Source: Cycas panzhihuaensis
Lineage: Eukaryota; Cycadophyta
DNA length: 64,000 nucleotides
Direction of reading: 5' to 3'
NCBI GenBank assembly: GCA_023213395.1
Contig: CM041465.1
Location: 244,535,741-244,599,740, forward strand
Position 1 is the stretch's first letter. Every line of letters starts with the position of its first letter. Made by a program: the position numbers and the translations under genes. Shown in pieces: positions 25,601 through 35,934 of this stretch. The notes beneath the pieces are model-generated. The model had not been told where the DNA came from, ran no database searches, and worked only from the letters and a program-made list of their open reading frames with translations.

Positions 25601-25828
25601 TGTTGAGATGTAATGTATTATCTAAGTAAGAAAGGGGGTCATGTTAGGACCACCCTCCAATGTAGTTATAATGTTAGATTGTGCCACTTAGTAGTCTTAG
25701 ACTGATCGGTTACATTAGAGGTTGTAACCATCACATTGTTGATGTATATTTAAGAAGATTGAATCTTAATAAAAACATACTCTCTTCTCTGATTAAGTTA
25801 TATTCTGTATATGCTCTATTTTTTATCA
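25601..25828 (+). repeat. 5' LTR of copia C
   Basis: 228 bp, TGTTGAGATG to TTTTTTATCA. By eye it differs from the 3' LTR at about 11 positions, almost all transitions. It contains a TATA-like TATATTTAA (25745-25753) and AATAAA (25768-25773). Confidence 0.95.
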
Positions 25829-25840
25829 TGGTATCAGAGT
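25829..25840 (+). other. Primer binding site of copia C
   Basis: TGGTATCAGAGT directly follows the 5' LTR and is complementary to the 3' end of initiator Met-tRNA. The last base differs from the usual C. Confidence 0.9.
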
Positions 25841-25933
25841 AGGTCAGTCTAAACTGATCATCTGGAGATAATTTCTTCTACTAAGAAAACTCAATCAAGG
25901 GTGTAAGGAGCAGACAACGCAGTTAGGGTTTTT

Positions 25934-25997
25934 GTACCAGCCAAAGATCATTATTATTTTGGTGTACAGAACCGTACAGACTTGTACGGACGTGTAC
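25934..25997 (+). repeat. 10-bp-phased GTAC motifs in the leader of C
   Basis: GTAC occurs at 25964, 25974, 25984 and 25994, exactly 10 bp apart, and once more in phase at 25934. It lies in the untranslated leader between the primer site and the gag start. GTAC is the core recognised by plant SBP-box (SPL) factors and is itself palindromic. The spacing is seen directly; any role is inference. Confidence 0.6.
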
Positions 25998-26504
25998 AAA
26001 CACGAATTTTTTCAAAGTGTCAAATTGAAGCGAAACTAGGTGGAGACTTAGATCAAGACATGCTGAAGACATTTCTCTACTAGAGCTGAGTGATTTGAAG
26101 CCGTTTTACAGGCCAAACAGCCCTCGAACCAGTCTGCATGGGATTGAGGAATTTCTCTCAAAAATCTCATCGATTCGCTCTTAATATCGGGTATTTTCTA
26201 TCATTAAATCTTTCTCAGTGACAATATATTAAGGTTCTATTCAGATTCGAAGATCTTCTTTAAGATTTTCATAGTGTTTTCTTCAAAATACGACTTTCTG
26301 CCCTAGCCATCAATTTTTATTCTGAGGTAAATTTCTCTCTTCTGAGAAAACTTTTTGAAAAACTGTCTTCAGTTCTGAAAAGGCATCTGAGAGACCTTTA
26401 ATTTGAGGTGCCTTTTTGTTCTAGCCGTACACCTAGGGTTCTGTACAGAATTCCATACATTTGTAGGGACATGCTTCTAAACTCAGTTTCTGACTTTCAG
26501 AAAA

Positions 26505-27430
26505 ATGTCTTCTGCCCTCATTTCTCTGCCTGAACCAGAAAAATTAACTGGTTCCAATTATCATGTATGGAAAATTAAGATAGAAACCATTTTAAGAGTA
26601 AAATTTGCCTGAGACATTGCTGAAAGAACAGAGAAACATCCTCCTGTCGGTGATGATAAGCTAGGAAGCTGGGTGGAAAGGAATAATATAGTCAGTCTTA
26701 CCTTGAAGATGTCAATTTCTGATTCAATTTTGATTTATGTTAAAAAATTGAATCAAGCATCTGAAATTTGGAAATGTTTGGAAAATTTGTTTGGACAAAA
26801 GAATAAGGAAAAAATAATTGCACTTAAAGAAGAATTGTACAAGCTTCATATGAAAGAAAATGAAGATGTAGAAGAATTCATGTATAAGATTATTACTGTT
26901 TGAAATAATCTCTTGAGTGCTGCTGGCTTAATCTCTGAACAAGACTTAGTGGAAATTGTGACTGCAAGACTGTCCAAAATATTTGACTCAATTGTCAACA
27001 CTATCACAGACAGTGATAGGTTGGACAAGTTAACACTTGATGAATTATCAGGTCTATTGCTGAGACAAGAACAGAGAAACAAAAGATATGAAAGAACGAT
27101 AGAATTAGAGGATGTATTTGCATCCAGACTAAATCTCAGGCCTAGAGGAAGACATCAATTTTGAGGACAAAGCAGAACATCAGATTTCATGGGATGAGGA
27201 TGCTGGCAAAACTCCAGAGGATGGGGATGTAGCAGAGAAAACAGAGTCTACTACAACTGTGGAAGAACCAGACATTTCGCCAGCAATTGTAGAATCTTTA
27301 ACATATTCTACTATTGCGGACAAAGTGGACACTATCCATATCAGTGCCCACAAAGATAGAATGAAATTAAAAAAGGAAAACAACCCATTGGAGGCTACAG
27401 CAAAGAGAAGGACAAAGAGGAAGAAGAAGA
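26505..27430 (+). pseudogene. Copia gag with two zinc knuckles (C)
   Basis: ATG 26505 begins MSSALISLPEPEKLTGSNYH, with the usual G-x-NY-x-x-W start motif. The core runs through the open stretches 26673-26903 and 26913-27164. Near 27240-27360 two knuckles follow in the same frame: YYNCGRTRHFASNC and YYCGQSGHYPYQC; each keeps Cys and His residues of CCHC but has one substitution. Internal stops include 26901-26903 and 27162-27164. It runs in frame into the protease, as in single-ORF copia elements. Confidence 0.88.
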
Positions 27431-27431
27431 G

Positions 27432-28814
27432 ATGGCCTTCATCACAGCCTTGGTTACCGGTATGAAAGATAGTGATATGTGGTATATAGATTCAGGAGCT
27501 TCCAAGCATATGACAAGTCGAGAAGAATGGTTTGAAACCTTGAAACCCTGCAATATCGACAAATCAGTAGAATTGGGTGATAAATATTCTCTTAATATAA
27601 AGGGGATTGGAACTATCTCTGTAAATCTGAACGGGAATGAAAAAAAGATCAGAAATGTTTTATTTATCCCAGATCTAAAAATGAATCTCCTCTCTGTCTC
27701 TCAATTGAGTAAAAAAGGATTAAGAACTATTTTTGATGAAGAAGGGAATTATCATATTCTAGATATAAAGAGAGGTGGAAATACTATTGTAAAAGGAATC
27801 AGGTGTAATGATCTTTACAAACTCTTGTCAGATCCTATACTTCCTGTACTTCCTTGCCTGGAAGAAAAAGCATGTACTATTTCTAAATCTAATAATAAAG
27901 CTTGACATTTGAGGTATGGGCATCTCTCAATTGACACACTTAAACTAATGGAAAAATTAGGAATGGTAAATGGCCTACCTTGCATTTTATTAGATAAATT
28001 TATTTGTAAAGGTTGTCAACTAGGCAAACAACATAGACTTCCTTTTAAAGAACGCACTTAGAGAGCTCAATCAAAATTAGAATTGATACATACAGATATT
28101 TGTGGTCCAATTATACCTCTCACGATTAATAGATGCAGATATTTTCTAACTTTCATTGATGATCTCACTCGGAAAGTTTGGGTATATTTTCTGCATAATA
28201 AGTCAGAAGTTTTTGAAATATTCAAAGAATTTAAAACAGAAACAGAACTAGAATCAGGAATGAAAATTAAATGCATCAGGTCAAATGGAGGAGGAGAATA
28301 TATATCAAAGGAGTTTCTAAATTATTGTAAAGATTGAGGAATTCATAGATAGGTTACAACTCCTTATACTCCTCAGTCGAATGGAGTGGTTGAAAGGAAA
28401 AATAGAACTCTGATAGAAATGGCTCAAAGTATGATGTATGGAACAAAGATATCAAAGTCATATTGGGCAGAGGCAGTGAGCATGGCATGTTATCTAATAA
28501 ATAGAAGTCCCACAAAAGCATTGAAAGATATCACCCCAGAAGAAGCTTAGATAGGACAAAAACCCAATGTAAGTCATCTTAAAGTTTTTGGTAGTTAAGC
28601 ATTTGTGCATATTCCTGATAGAAAAAGGTCTAAACTGGATGCAAAAAGCATAGAATGCATTTTGATAGGCTATAATAAAAATTTAAAAGCCTACAAATTC
28701 ATAGATCCCAAAACTAACAGAATCTATGTGAGTAGAGATGTTGTGTTCAATGAAGAAAATTCTAATGAATTCTCACAAATTAGAATAATAGAAAGTGTAA
28801 AGCAAATTGAATAG
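27432..28814 (+). pseudogene. Copia protease and integrase (C)
   Basis: The protease motif WYIDSGASKHMTS is intact in the open stretch 27432-27905. The pre-integrase zinc region follows, with LRYGHLSIDTLKL and CKGCQLGKQHRLPF. The integrase core has HTDICGP, FIDDLTRKVWVYF (first Asp), IRSNGGGEYISKEF (second Asp replaced by Asn) and VVERKNRTLIEMA (Glu). The C-terminal part ends with YKFIDPKTNRIYVSRDVVF. In-frame stops at 27903, 28335 and 28812, among others, block a full product; several are TGG-to-TGA/TAG or CAG-to-TAG type. Confidence 0.9.
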
Positions 28815-29099
28815 GAAGATGTCAGACACAAAGAAACACATGAAGATGAGGAAGAGAATAAGTCAGAAATTACCTCAGAAGCATAAGAAGTAGAACAAGA
28901 AAATGATTCTGAAATCACTTTAGAAGAAGGACAAGCTAATCAAGTATTGGATGACACCATCCAGAAGGAAGACTCACAAAAACAAAAAAAATTGCCAAAA
29001 TGGTATATTAAAACAATTGAAGAAGGAAAAAGTAATGTAATAGAATAGAAAACATGAGGACAAAGGTCAAGAGTTCTTATAAGTAAAGTCGAATCTCAA

Positions 29100-29930
29100 A
29101 GTTTTCAAGAAGCAAAAGATCATCAAGAATGGAAAGTGGCAATGGACAATGAAATGAACTCAATCAAGAAGAATCAGACATGGGAATTGGTGGAACTACC
29201 TGCCGATAAATCAACTGTAAGCTGTAAATGGGTTTACAAAACAAAGAGAGGAATGGGTGGTAAAATAGAAAAGTACAAAGCAAGGTTAGTCGCGAAAGGA
29301 TACACACGAACAACAGGTGTAGATTTTGATGAGACATTTTCTCCAATGGCAAAGATAAATACTGTAAGAACAGTAATAGCCTTGGCTGCAGTACAAAATT
29401 GGAAAATCTCCTAGCTAGATGTAAAAGGTGCCTTCTTAAATGGTGAACTAGAAGAAGAAGTTTATATGCAACAACCAGAAGGATACGCTGAACAGGGATA
29501 GGAGAATCTAGTCTGTAGATTAAAAAAGGCTCTGTATGGTCTAAAACAGGCCCCACGGGCCTGGTATGCCAAATTAGATCATTTTCTTAAAGAAAATAAG
29601 TTCAATTGATGCAACTCCGACTCCAGTCTCTACATAAGGAAAACAAATAACAAGATAATAATAATTGTTATCTATGTAGATGATATGCTTCTTATTGGAA
29701 ATGATGAAGGAGGAATTAGAGACATTAAGAGTCAACTTCAGCAGAAATTTGAAATGACAGACTTGGGTCCACTAAACTACTACTTGGGATTGGAGGTAGG
29801 TCAGCATCAAAACTATATAACTCTATTCCAAGGTAACTACATCAAAAATCTGCTTGTTCGATACTGCAATCCATGTACAACTCCCATGGAAATAAACCGT
29901 GACTTAACAACAAATAGTATGGAAAAGGAT
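29100..29930 (+). pseudogene. Copia reverse transcriptase (C)
   Basis: Clear copia [79 protein letters not shown] and the intact active site YVDDMLLIG (about 29673-29700). Stops at 29412-29414, about 29500 and about 29607 lie where Gln or Arg is expected. An acidic linker (28815-29100) joins it to the integrase. It converts element RNA to DNA in the particle. Confidence 0.92.
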
Positions 29931-30605
29931 GTAGATGTCACCTTGTATAGACAAATGATTGGAAGTCTGATTTATCTGATAGCCACCAGGCCTGATATAT
30001 CCTACTCAGTAGGACTAATATCCAGGTACATGTAAAATCCAAAGTTGAGACATTGGCAAGCCACAAAAAGAGTTTTAAGATATCTTAAAGGAACAATAGA
30101 TCTCAAGTTAGTATACTTAAAAAGGTACCCAATCGAAATATCAGGGTACTGCGACTTTGACTGGGCTGGTGACAAAGAACAAAGAAAATCCACCAATGGG
30201 CATTGTTTTTTTCTAAGATCTTTAGCAATCTCATGGTGTAGTGAGAAATAAGCTACAGTAGCTCTCTCTTCTACAGAAAGAGAATACAAAGTAGCTATAT
30301 TAGCAACCTATGAAGCTATCTGGTTAAGACAACTCTTGCTTGACTTGGATCAACAGTAAAAAAGAGCAACCTCCTTAAAATACGACAATCAAAGTGCTAT
30401 CAAGTTGACCAAAAATCTAATTCTACATGCAAGAATAAAGCATATTGAAGTTCATCATCATTTCATAAGAGAAAAGGTACATAATAAAGAGATTGACTTG
30501 GAATACTGTCTGATAGCTAAACAAGTTATAGATCTTTTGATAAAGCCTCTTGGAAGAGAAAGGCTCAAGTACTTAAGAGACAAAATAAGATTATTAGAGA
30601 TATAA
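29931..30605 (+). pseudogene. Copia RNase H (C)
   Basis: Contains YRQMIGSLIYLIATRPDISY, ATKRVLRYLKGTIDLKL, GYCDFDWAGDKEQRKSTNGH, LSSTEREY and KHIEVHHHFIREKV, the normal landmarks of copia RNase H, and ends at a TAA (30603-30605) just before the polypurine tract. Stops at 30033-30035, 30249-30251 and about 30357 interrupt it without changing frame. Confidence 0.9.
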
Positions 30606-30609
30606 CATT

Positions 30610-30618
30610 AAGAGGGGG
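30610..30618 (+). other. Polypurine tract of copia C
   Basis: AAGAGGGGG immediately upstream of the 3' LTR. Element A has the identical tract at 48871-48879. Confidence 0.9.
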
Positions 30619-30846
30619 AGTTGAGATGTAATGTATTATCTAAGTAAGAAAGGGGGTCATGTTAGGACCACCCTCCAATGTAGTCATAATGTTAGATTGT
30701 GCCACTTGGTAGTCTCAGACTGATCAGTTACATTAGAGGTTGTAACCATCATATTGTTGATGTATATTTAAGAGGATTGAATTTCAATAAAAACATACTC
30801 TCTTCTCTAATTAAGTTATATTCTGTATATGCTCTGTTTTTTATCA
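30619..30846 (+). repeat. 3' LTR of copia C
   Basis: 228 bp, same length as the 5' LTR. It starts AGTTGAGATG, so the terminal TG has become AG, and ends TTTTTTATCA. It is followed by the GTGGA duplication and then the rest of the B LTR. Confidence 0.95.
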
Positions 30847-31080
30847 GTGGAGTGCCATGGGGATAAATATCCTACTGATTGTCATATAGGCTAAAAGAGT
30901 ATCAAGCAATGTGATCAAGCAATGGTTGCAAAATGATCACTCGAATACGTCAGTCAACCATGCAGTAAAATAATGTTTCTGTTTACCTTTCTATAAAAGT
31001 AACAAAAGTAAAGGCTAGAAACATACTTGTACTTACCTGAGTCGACTTCCCAAAAACCTATTCTTGGTAGCCGAAAAACA

Positions 31081-31094
31081 TGGCCCCCTTAGCA
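31081..31094 (-). other. Polypurine tract of gypsy B
   Basis: On the minus strand it reads TGCTAAGGGGGCCA directly upstream of the 3' LTR, which starts TGTTTTTCGG. Position and composition fit a plus-strand primer. Confidence 0.65.
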
Positions 31095-31589
31095 GTAGAG
31101 CCTCGCAGCTTAGAGGCATAACATGATAACGAATGCTAGTAACACAATGTTAGTAGACATTTATATATAAGTAATCATACTAATGGTGCAGGCCAAGGGC
31201 GACAGCTAGTGTTGTGGCAGAATGCGTGGGTGTAGAGGCAAGGACAAGATACATAGGGGATGCTTATGTGTCACCGTGTAGACAATAGGCAATGATAGCA
31301 GATGAGGGGGATGCCCCCATCGTGAGGGTAGAATGGAAGGGTGGTGAGGACCACACATAAGATCATATAGATGTCATGAATAAGGTGCTATATACAGATA
31401 CAAGTCAAGAATAATGAGAGTTATATACTAAGATGCTAAGAGAAGTGTGAAGGAAACAAACCTAGTGGTCACCATAGTTTAACCTCATTAGCAGTGGGCT
31501 TTTAGAGGTGCGAACGAATCACAATGCGAAGTGCAAGATGACTTGAGACTTGGGCGCATGGGTGACCAAACAAGTCTCTCAAGGTAGGT

Positions 31590-32062
31590 CACTTAGGAGA
31601 GGAAGGCGACGCTCAAGGACGAGATGAACCAAGCTGTCTGCCTCGACGTTGAGAGCTCGAGGGATGTGTTAGATGCTGACAGATGAAAAATAAGCCAACA
31701 AAGACCTGACAGTCTAAGCAAAGGCATCGCACCTGGTAGACCTAGGTGAGATGGGATACCACAATCTAAGAGTCACAAAGGAGGACGATGGGTCAATGGT
31801 GAAAGCAGAGTGTATCGGTAAGGGCCTCAATAACAAATGTGTATTCATCTTTATTATTGGTGGCCTTGGGGAGAAAGATCCCAGAATGCATGAAGCCATG
31901 TCCAGAAGAGTCATAGAGAATCCACGCAGCGATGGAAGGGCCAGGGTTACCATGATTTCTACCATCGATGAAAATGAGTAATGCCATGACAAAACAATTG
32001 AGGAACGAAGGTCTCAGTAGAGAGAAAGGTGCTGCCGAGATCGGTGAGTGGAGAGGACTCAA
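31590..32062 (-). pseudogene. Extra RNase H domain downstream of integrase (B)
   Basis: Homologue of the D domain at 2251-2673. It reads LLIFIDGRNHGNPGPSIAAW, FLPKATNNKDEYTFVIEALT, then further VYQVRC. The first motif has decayed (IDGR instead of TDGG) and the NNEAKY motif is NNKDEY, so it is probably inactive. It lies on the pol strand about 3.9 kb downstream of the end of the integrase and about 0.5 kb before the 3' LTR. No second RNase H is seen between the pol RNase H and the integrase, where Tat elements usually carry it. Confidence 0.7.
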
Positions 32063-32554
32063 TAATATGAAATCATCGTAAAAGACTCAAGTGACTATTA
32101 ATAAAGGCCGTGAAAGGTAGGAAGACCCAAAGACAAGGCTACCCAAAGGCGAAGAGGGTTATCTGGCAGACAAGGAAAGAACCGATGGCAAAAAGACCTC
32201 TCTAGGGTGCCAAAGGTCGCTTAAGGAAGTGAAACATGGTCCCAAATAGAGGGCACACTTCCTTTGGGATCCCTAGAGGTACGAACGAGTAGCAAAAATG
32301 GACTCAGGATGGTGAAACGAGCCAAATGAGTATAAACTCAAGCATACATAGGAGTGGAATGCAAAATGAGGCAGAAGAGGCCTCACAGGGCCAAAGTGGG
32401 GGGTGCTATAAATGCACCTAGAGGATCAGGAAAAAGGGAGGCCACAGAGGCAAAACGGAAGAGAGACCCAGAAGGCAAAGGTGATCGGGGAAGAGAGATG
32501 GTCACAAGGGCTATTGCGGAGAGAGGAACGGAAGAGGTGCCCGTCGAGGCCCCT

Positions 32555-32570
32555 GTCTATATAAGGAAAA
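32555..32570 (+). promoter_or_regulatory. TATA box of the antisense unit (B)
   Basis: TCTATATAAGGAAAAC, a strong match to plant TATA boxes, on the plus strand and therefore antisense to pol. The same element is conserved in D (1697-1712, minus strand). It lies about 0.7 kb upstream of the antisense coding region. A short open stretch from ATGGGCTCACG (about 32600) with partial similarity to D could be a first exon. The promoter role is inferred. Confidence 0.45.
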
Positions 32571-33249
32571 CTCAACGAAAATGAAATTCATTTTTATGGG
32601 CTCACGAATGATTCAGAGCCCTTCTCCTTATGTAGTGGAGCACCACCCAACTTCAAAGGCATGCAGGGGGAGATCAAACACTCAGATCGAGATGCAGAGA
32701 TAACTAGTGAGACCAGAGAGATGAGATGGCAGTAGCCAGGCCAGATCTTGTGAGTGGATCACCTGTTCCCTAACCCATCTAGTCGTTTAAGTTTCATGGC
32801 TTTTTATTATTTTTTAGTATAGTTTTGGGCCCCTTATAGGTGAATAATGATCTCTTAGAGTCTGAATTAGACCCAGTGAGAGGGGGGACTAGAGCATTAG
32901 GCAGGTCTGGTCCCGATGGACCAGAGCATGGCTCGCATAAACAAAAAAATTTAATTTTTTAGGCAGGAAACCTCCCATTTTGTGGGGGTGACATTGGCAC
33001 CATGACAAAGATTGTAGTGCTGCGATCTTTGCTGTGGAGCTGCTCAAATTGTGCTGAGATTTCAACGGGCCCCATGCTAAATTCTATGGTATTGCAAAGT
33101 TTAGCGCAATGCAAAGGCAGACTAGCTGAAAAACATAAAAGATGGCCCAGAGAAGAGTCAAACCTCAATTAAAGAGGAATAAAGGGCAATCCTAAAGGTA
33201 GGCAAACTAGTTTAGATGGATAGTGATTAGTTTCTTGGGTATTTTGTAG

Positions 33250-34450
33250 GTAGTTATCGTGGTGGACAACCATGAGAATATATGAGTGGCTATGCTCAGT
33301 TTCATTGAGATGATGTCTCGAGGAGATTGACGAGTATTGGAGAGGTGTGGCCTATTGAAAGCCATCTAGACACCACAGTACACATCCAACCAATGCCTCC
33401 TAGTGGACATTATCTCACATGAGGATCAACGGAGGCACGTATTCCATCTCCCCTAAGTGGAAGATGTCACTGTCATACCAGGAGACATTAGGAGCATCTT
33501 GGTAGTACCAGTGGCGAGAGCACCAGTGTCATTAGGTACGCTTCCTACTAATGATATTGCACACAAGGAGGCGGCAACCTATTTTACAGGTCAAGACTAG
33601 TTGGAGAGGAGAGGCATACTGTTTCAGAGTATGATCATATCCAGGATTCCTCATGTAAGGAAACTAATTACACTATGCATTCTATTTCAGATATCCCAGA
33701 AACAGAATTATAATGACATACCCAGTGGGTGGATGGACACAGTGAGGAGATACAAGACTGGCAAGAGGTTGGACTGGGTCACACTAATAGCGAAGAACTT
33801 AGTCACCCAGTTAGATGCCATCAGGATACCTAGGAGAGGAGGACTATCCTATAACATGCTACTGCAATGTTGGTTCTTTGATTACTTTGGAGTAGTAGCA
33901 CCTCTAGGAGGGCCATACCTGATTTCATCATGGGTGCCCATGGACCATTGGTGGCAAAATTGATTCAGGGGAACCAAGGACCAGGCACATGTTAGGCATT
34001 CAGTGGAGGCTACATCACTAGACCTCCTCACCATGATAGACTACACATCAGATCCATATAGAGGGGTGAGGTAGGATAGTGATGATGAGGCAGGAGGTGC
34101 CCCTGACGATGGAGATGATGATGATGGGGCCAGCCCATCAGGAGCAACAGGTGGTGAGGCTGGTCCATCAGGGATTACGGGAGGAGAGGTAGGACCATCG
34201 GGAGCTACAGGAGGAGAGGCGGGTCTTTCAGGGACTGCAGAGAGAGGTGGGGCTTCTCGGACACCAGTCTAGAAGCTGAGGATAATGGGGAGAGCTTAGG
34301 CAATGGCAGCACCAACAGAGGAGGGCAGAGGCACCCTGGTAGGCCATGCAGTTGGAGAGGTAGTATTAAAGGAGGAGGAGGTACCAATAGCAGGGGGAGG
34401 ACCCAAGGAGGAGGTGATCGTTTGAGTCAAGGAGCCGATAGTTCCAATAG
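33250..34450 (+). pseudogene. Antisense reading frame resembling a plant mobile domain (B)
   Basis: One plus-strand frame can be followed from about 33250 to 34450, antisense to gypsy pol. It carries stops near 33331, 33367, 33454, 33598, 33961 and 34072. Landmarks are RRHVFHLP, VEDVTVIPGDI, IPHVRKLITLC and NMLLQCWFFDYFGVVAP. The pattern FHLP-x-x-E-x-TV-x-P-x-D-I followed by a Leu/Val/Pro loop resembles the plant mobile domain (PMD-like) family, known both as host genes and inside transposons. An Asp/Glu-rich stretch and a 10-residue repeat follow. Extra antisense ORFs are known in Tat-type gypsy elements. The long shared frame supports former coding; the family call is moderate. Confidence 0.5.
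34132..34251 (+). repeat. Four 30-bp tandem units encoding GPSGATGGE-like repeats
   Basis: Units at 34132, 34162, 34192 and 34222 encode variants of xGPSGATGGE in the antisense frame (PSGATGGEA, GPSGITGGEV, GPSGATGGEA, GLSGTAERGG). The repeat keeps the reading frame and follows an acidic run (DDGDDDDG). A flexible linker is likely. Confidence 0.7.
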
Positions 34451-34564
34451 GTAAGATACTACCTTTGCTCATCATCTTTCCATCACTAGAAATCTAATTG
34501 TTGTGCTTTGTTTGATTTATTAGGTATGGATATATATTGACATGTGGCATGTTGGATTTTACAG
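34451..34564 (+). other. Probable intron of the antisense unit (B)
   Basis: GTAAGATACTACC at the left edge and TTGGATTTTACAG at the right edge fit plant splice sites; length 114 bp, AT-rich. It joins the Gly-rich reading frame to the coiled-coil exon. An alternative acceptor, TTTATTAG, lies at about 34526-34533. Inferred from consensus only. Confidence 0.4.
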
Positions 34565-35150
34565 GAGCAGTGGACATTAAGAGGTTGGTTGAGGTAGTAG
34601 TTCGGGAGATGCTTTCTTGGGTCTACGCAGAGGGACAACCTCCTATACAGGCAGGAGAGGAGCCACAATCAGCAGGGAACCACAGAATGGCGTTCACCCC
34701 TTTAGTTAGGGCCAGAGATGTGTAGGAAGTAGAGTCCGAGGAGCATGAGGCACGAGTGGGATAACTACAGGTGGAGTTGGATATGACCAGATCAGAGAGA
34801 GATGCTTTACGAGGATGAGTCTAAGCTCTAGAGGCTCAGGTGGGAGCAGTCGGTGATGCAAAGAGTTATATTAGGATAACCGTGCTGGAGGAGTGACTCC
34901 GAGGAGTGGAGGGCGAGAGGGATCATATCTAGACAAGATATGATCAACTAGTGGACCAGATGGCATTGAGGTTGTTGAGGAGTAGGACATATACCCACAT
35001 AGTGATGACAACCCTGAGGAGGCCTCAGGACGAGGGGAGTGAGGCAGGGAGCTCTCAAAGGCATAGGAGGAGTCTGGGAGGCAAGGAGGCATGTAGTCCC
35101 TGGGAGAGGGATCACATAGACTAGGAGATGATGCTCCAAGAGTAGGGAAA
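34565..35150 (+). pseudogene. Antisense coiled-coil exon (B)
   Basis: Plus-strand frame beginning GAVDIKRLVEVVVREMLSW and continuing through LQVELDMTRSERDAL, EGERDHI and YDQLVDQMALRLLRS to a basic tail RRPQDEGSEAGSSQRHRRSL. It matches the antisense ORF of D (816-1110). Several stops interrupt it. The Leu/Val heptad-like spacing with many Glu and Arg suggests a coiled coil. It is the likely C-terminal part of the antisense protein; function unknown. Confidence 0.5.
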
Positions 35151-35934
35151 CATTAGAGAGTAGGATACAATAGTTTTGATTTGACATAAGAAAGCACCAG
35201 ACCTCCAGGGAGTCACCATATGTTGCCATATGATTGTACTCCTCCCTACAAGGATTCCAGCTTCCCACAGATGATGTACCATACCATTTGTATGATATGA
35301 CACATGATGATTTTATTTATATAGATGGGGCCATTGGCACCCTATTTGATATATGCTAATGTGTGTGATGATACATGATGATGGATGATGTTATGTTTGC
35401 TTTTATGTGTACGCATGTGTGTACATGTACATGGATGCATAGATGCATGAGGAGCTATAGATCATGACATTTTTTTATTGATTATTATATGGTTTGAGTT
35501 TGAGGTTTGTTTGAGCTACACACACTTTCCTTTATGCAGGTCCATATTCCTAGCAAGCGCACACACAATCACCATAAGCAGCGGCGATGGACATATGTGA
35601 GGCTAGGAGATAAGGCTGTATACATATCCACATAGGAGCATAGTGGGATATGCAAAGGAAGCGCTAAGAGGAAGGGAGTGACAATACTCCAACATGCCAT
35701 CTTAGTTGGAGAATGTTTCCAAGCTCAGGAGCGATAGGGACAACACATCTAATTAGGAAGACGGGCCCCCTAAAGAAGAGAGGACAAGGGGTTCCGTGAG
35801 AGGAACCCAAAAGATGCAAGAAGGCTACCCTAAGCTACCATTTCACCCTTGATTAGGAGGAATGGAGATGCACTTAGAGTGGTAGTTTAGGCTCATTTCG
35901 GAGCATAAAGAGAAGAGTGACATAGTCATGCATA

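Larger units (their letters stand above)
25601..30846 (+). mobile_element. Copia element C, inserted in the LTR of B
   Basis: Youngest-looking element of the window: 5246 bp, plus strand, two 228-bp LTRs, Met-tRNA primer site, gag, protease, integrase, RT, RNase H and a polypurine tract. The flanks are ATGGA (25596-25600) and GTGGA (30847-30851). The uninterrupted B LTR has GTGGA at 46129-46133, proving the insertion point and that the left copy has one substitution. Gag-pol lies in one frame from 26505 to 30605 with no frameshift but about 21 internal stops. Confidence 0.95.
22864..31080 (-). repeat. 3' LTR of gypsy B, split by copia C
   Basis: Runs from TGGAATCACG (22864) to CCGAAAAACA (31080) on the plus strand. 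Removing C (25601-30846) and its duplicated 5 bp leaves about 2966 bp. It matches 42813-46360 along its whole length; two sampled stretches of 250 to 285 bp differ at roughly 15% of positions, mostly transitions. The polypurine tract adjoins it on the right, so it is the 3' LTR. No protein-coding content was recognised. Confidence 0.9.

Noticed and set aside
29164-29556. 130-residue minus-strand open frame
   Set aside because: Shadow of C's reverse transcriptase, which is clear on the plus strand.
33654-33689. Possible second intron (GTAAGG to TTTCAG) in the antisense mobile-domain frame
   Set aside because: Only 36 bp, too short for a plant intron, and the frame is open through it.
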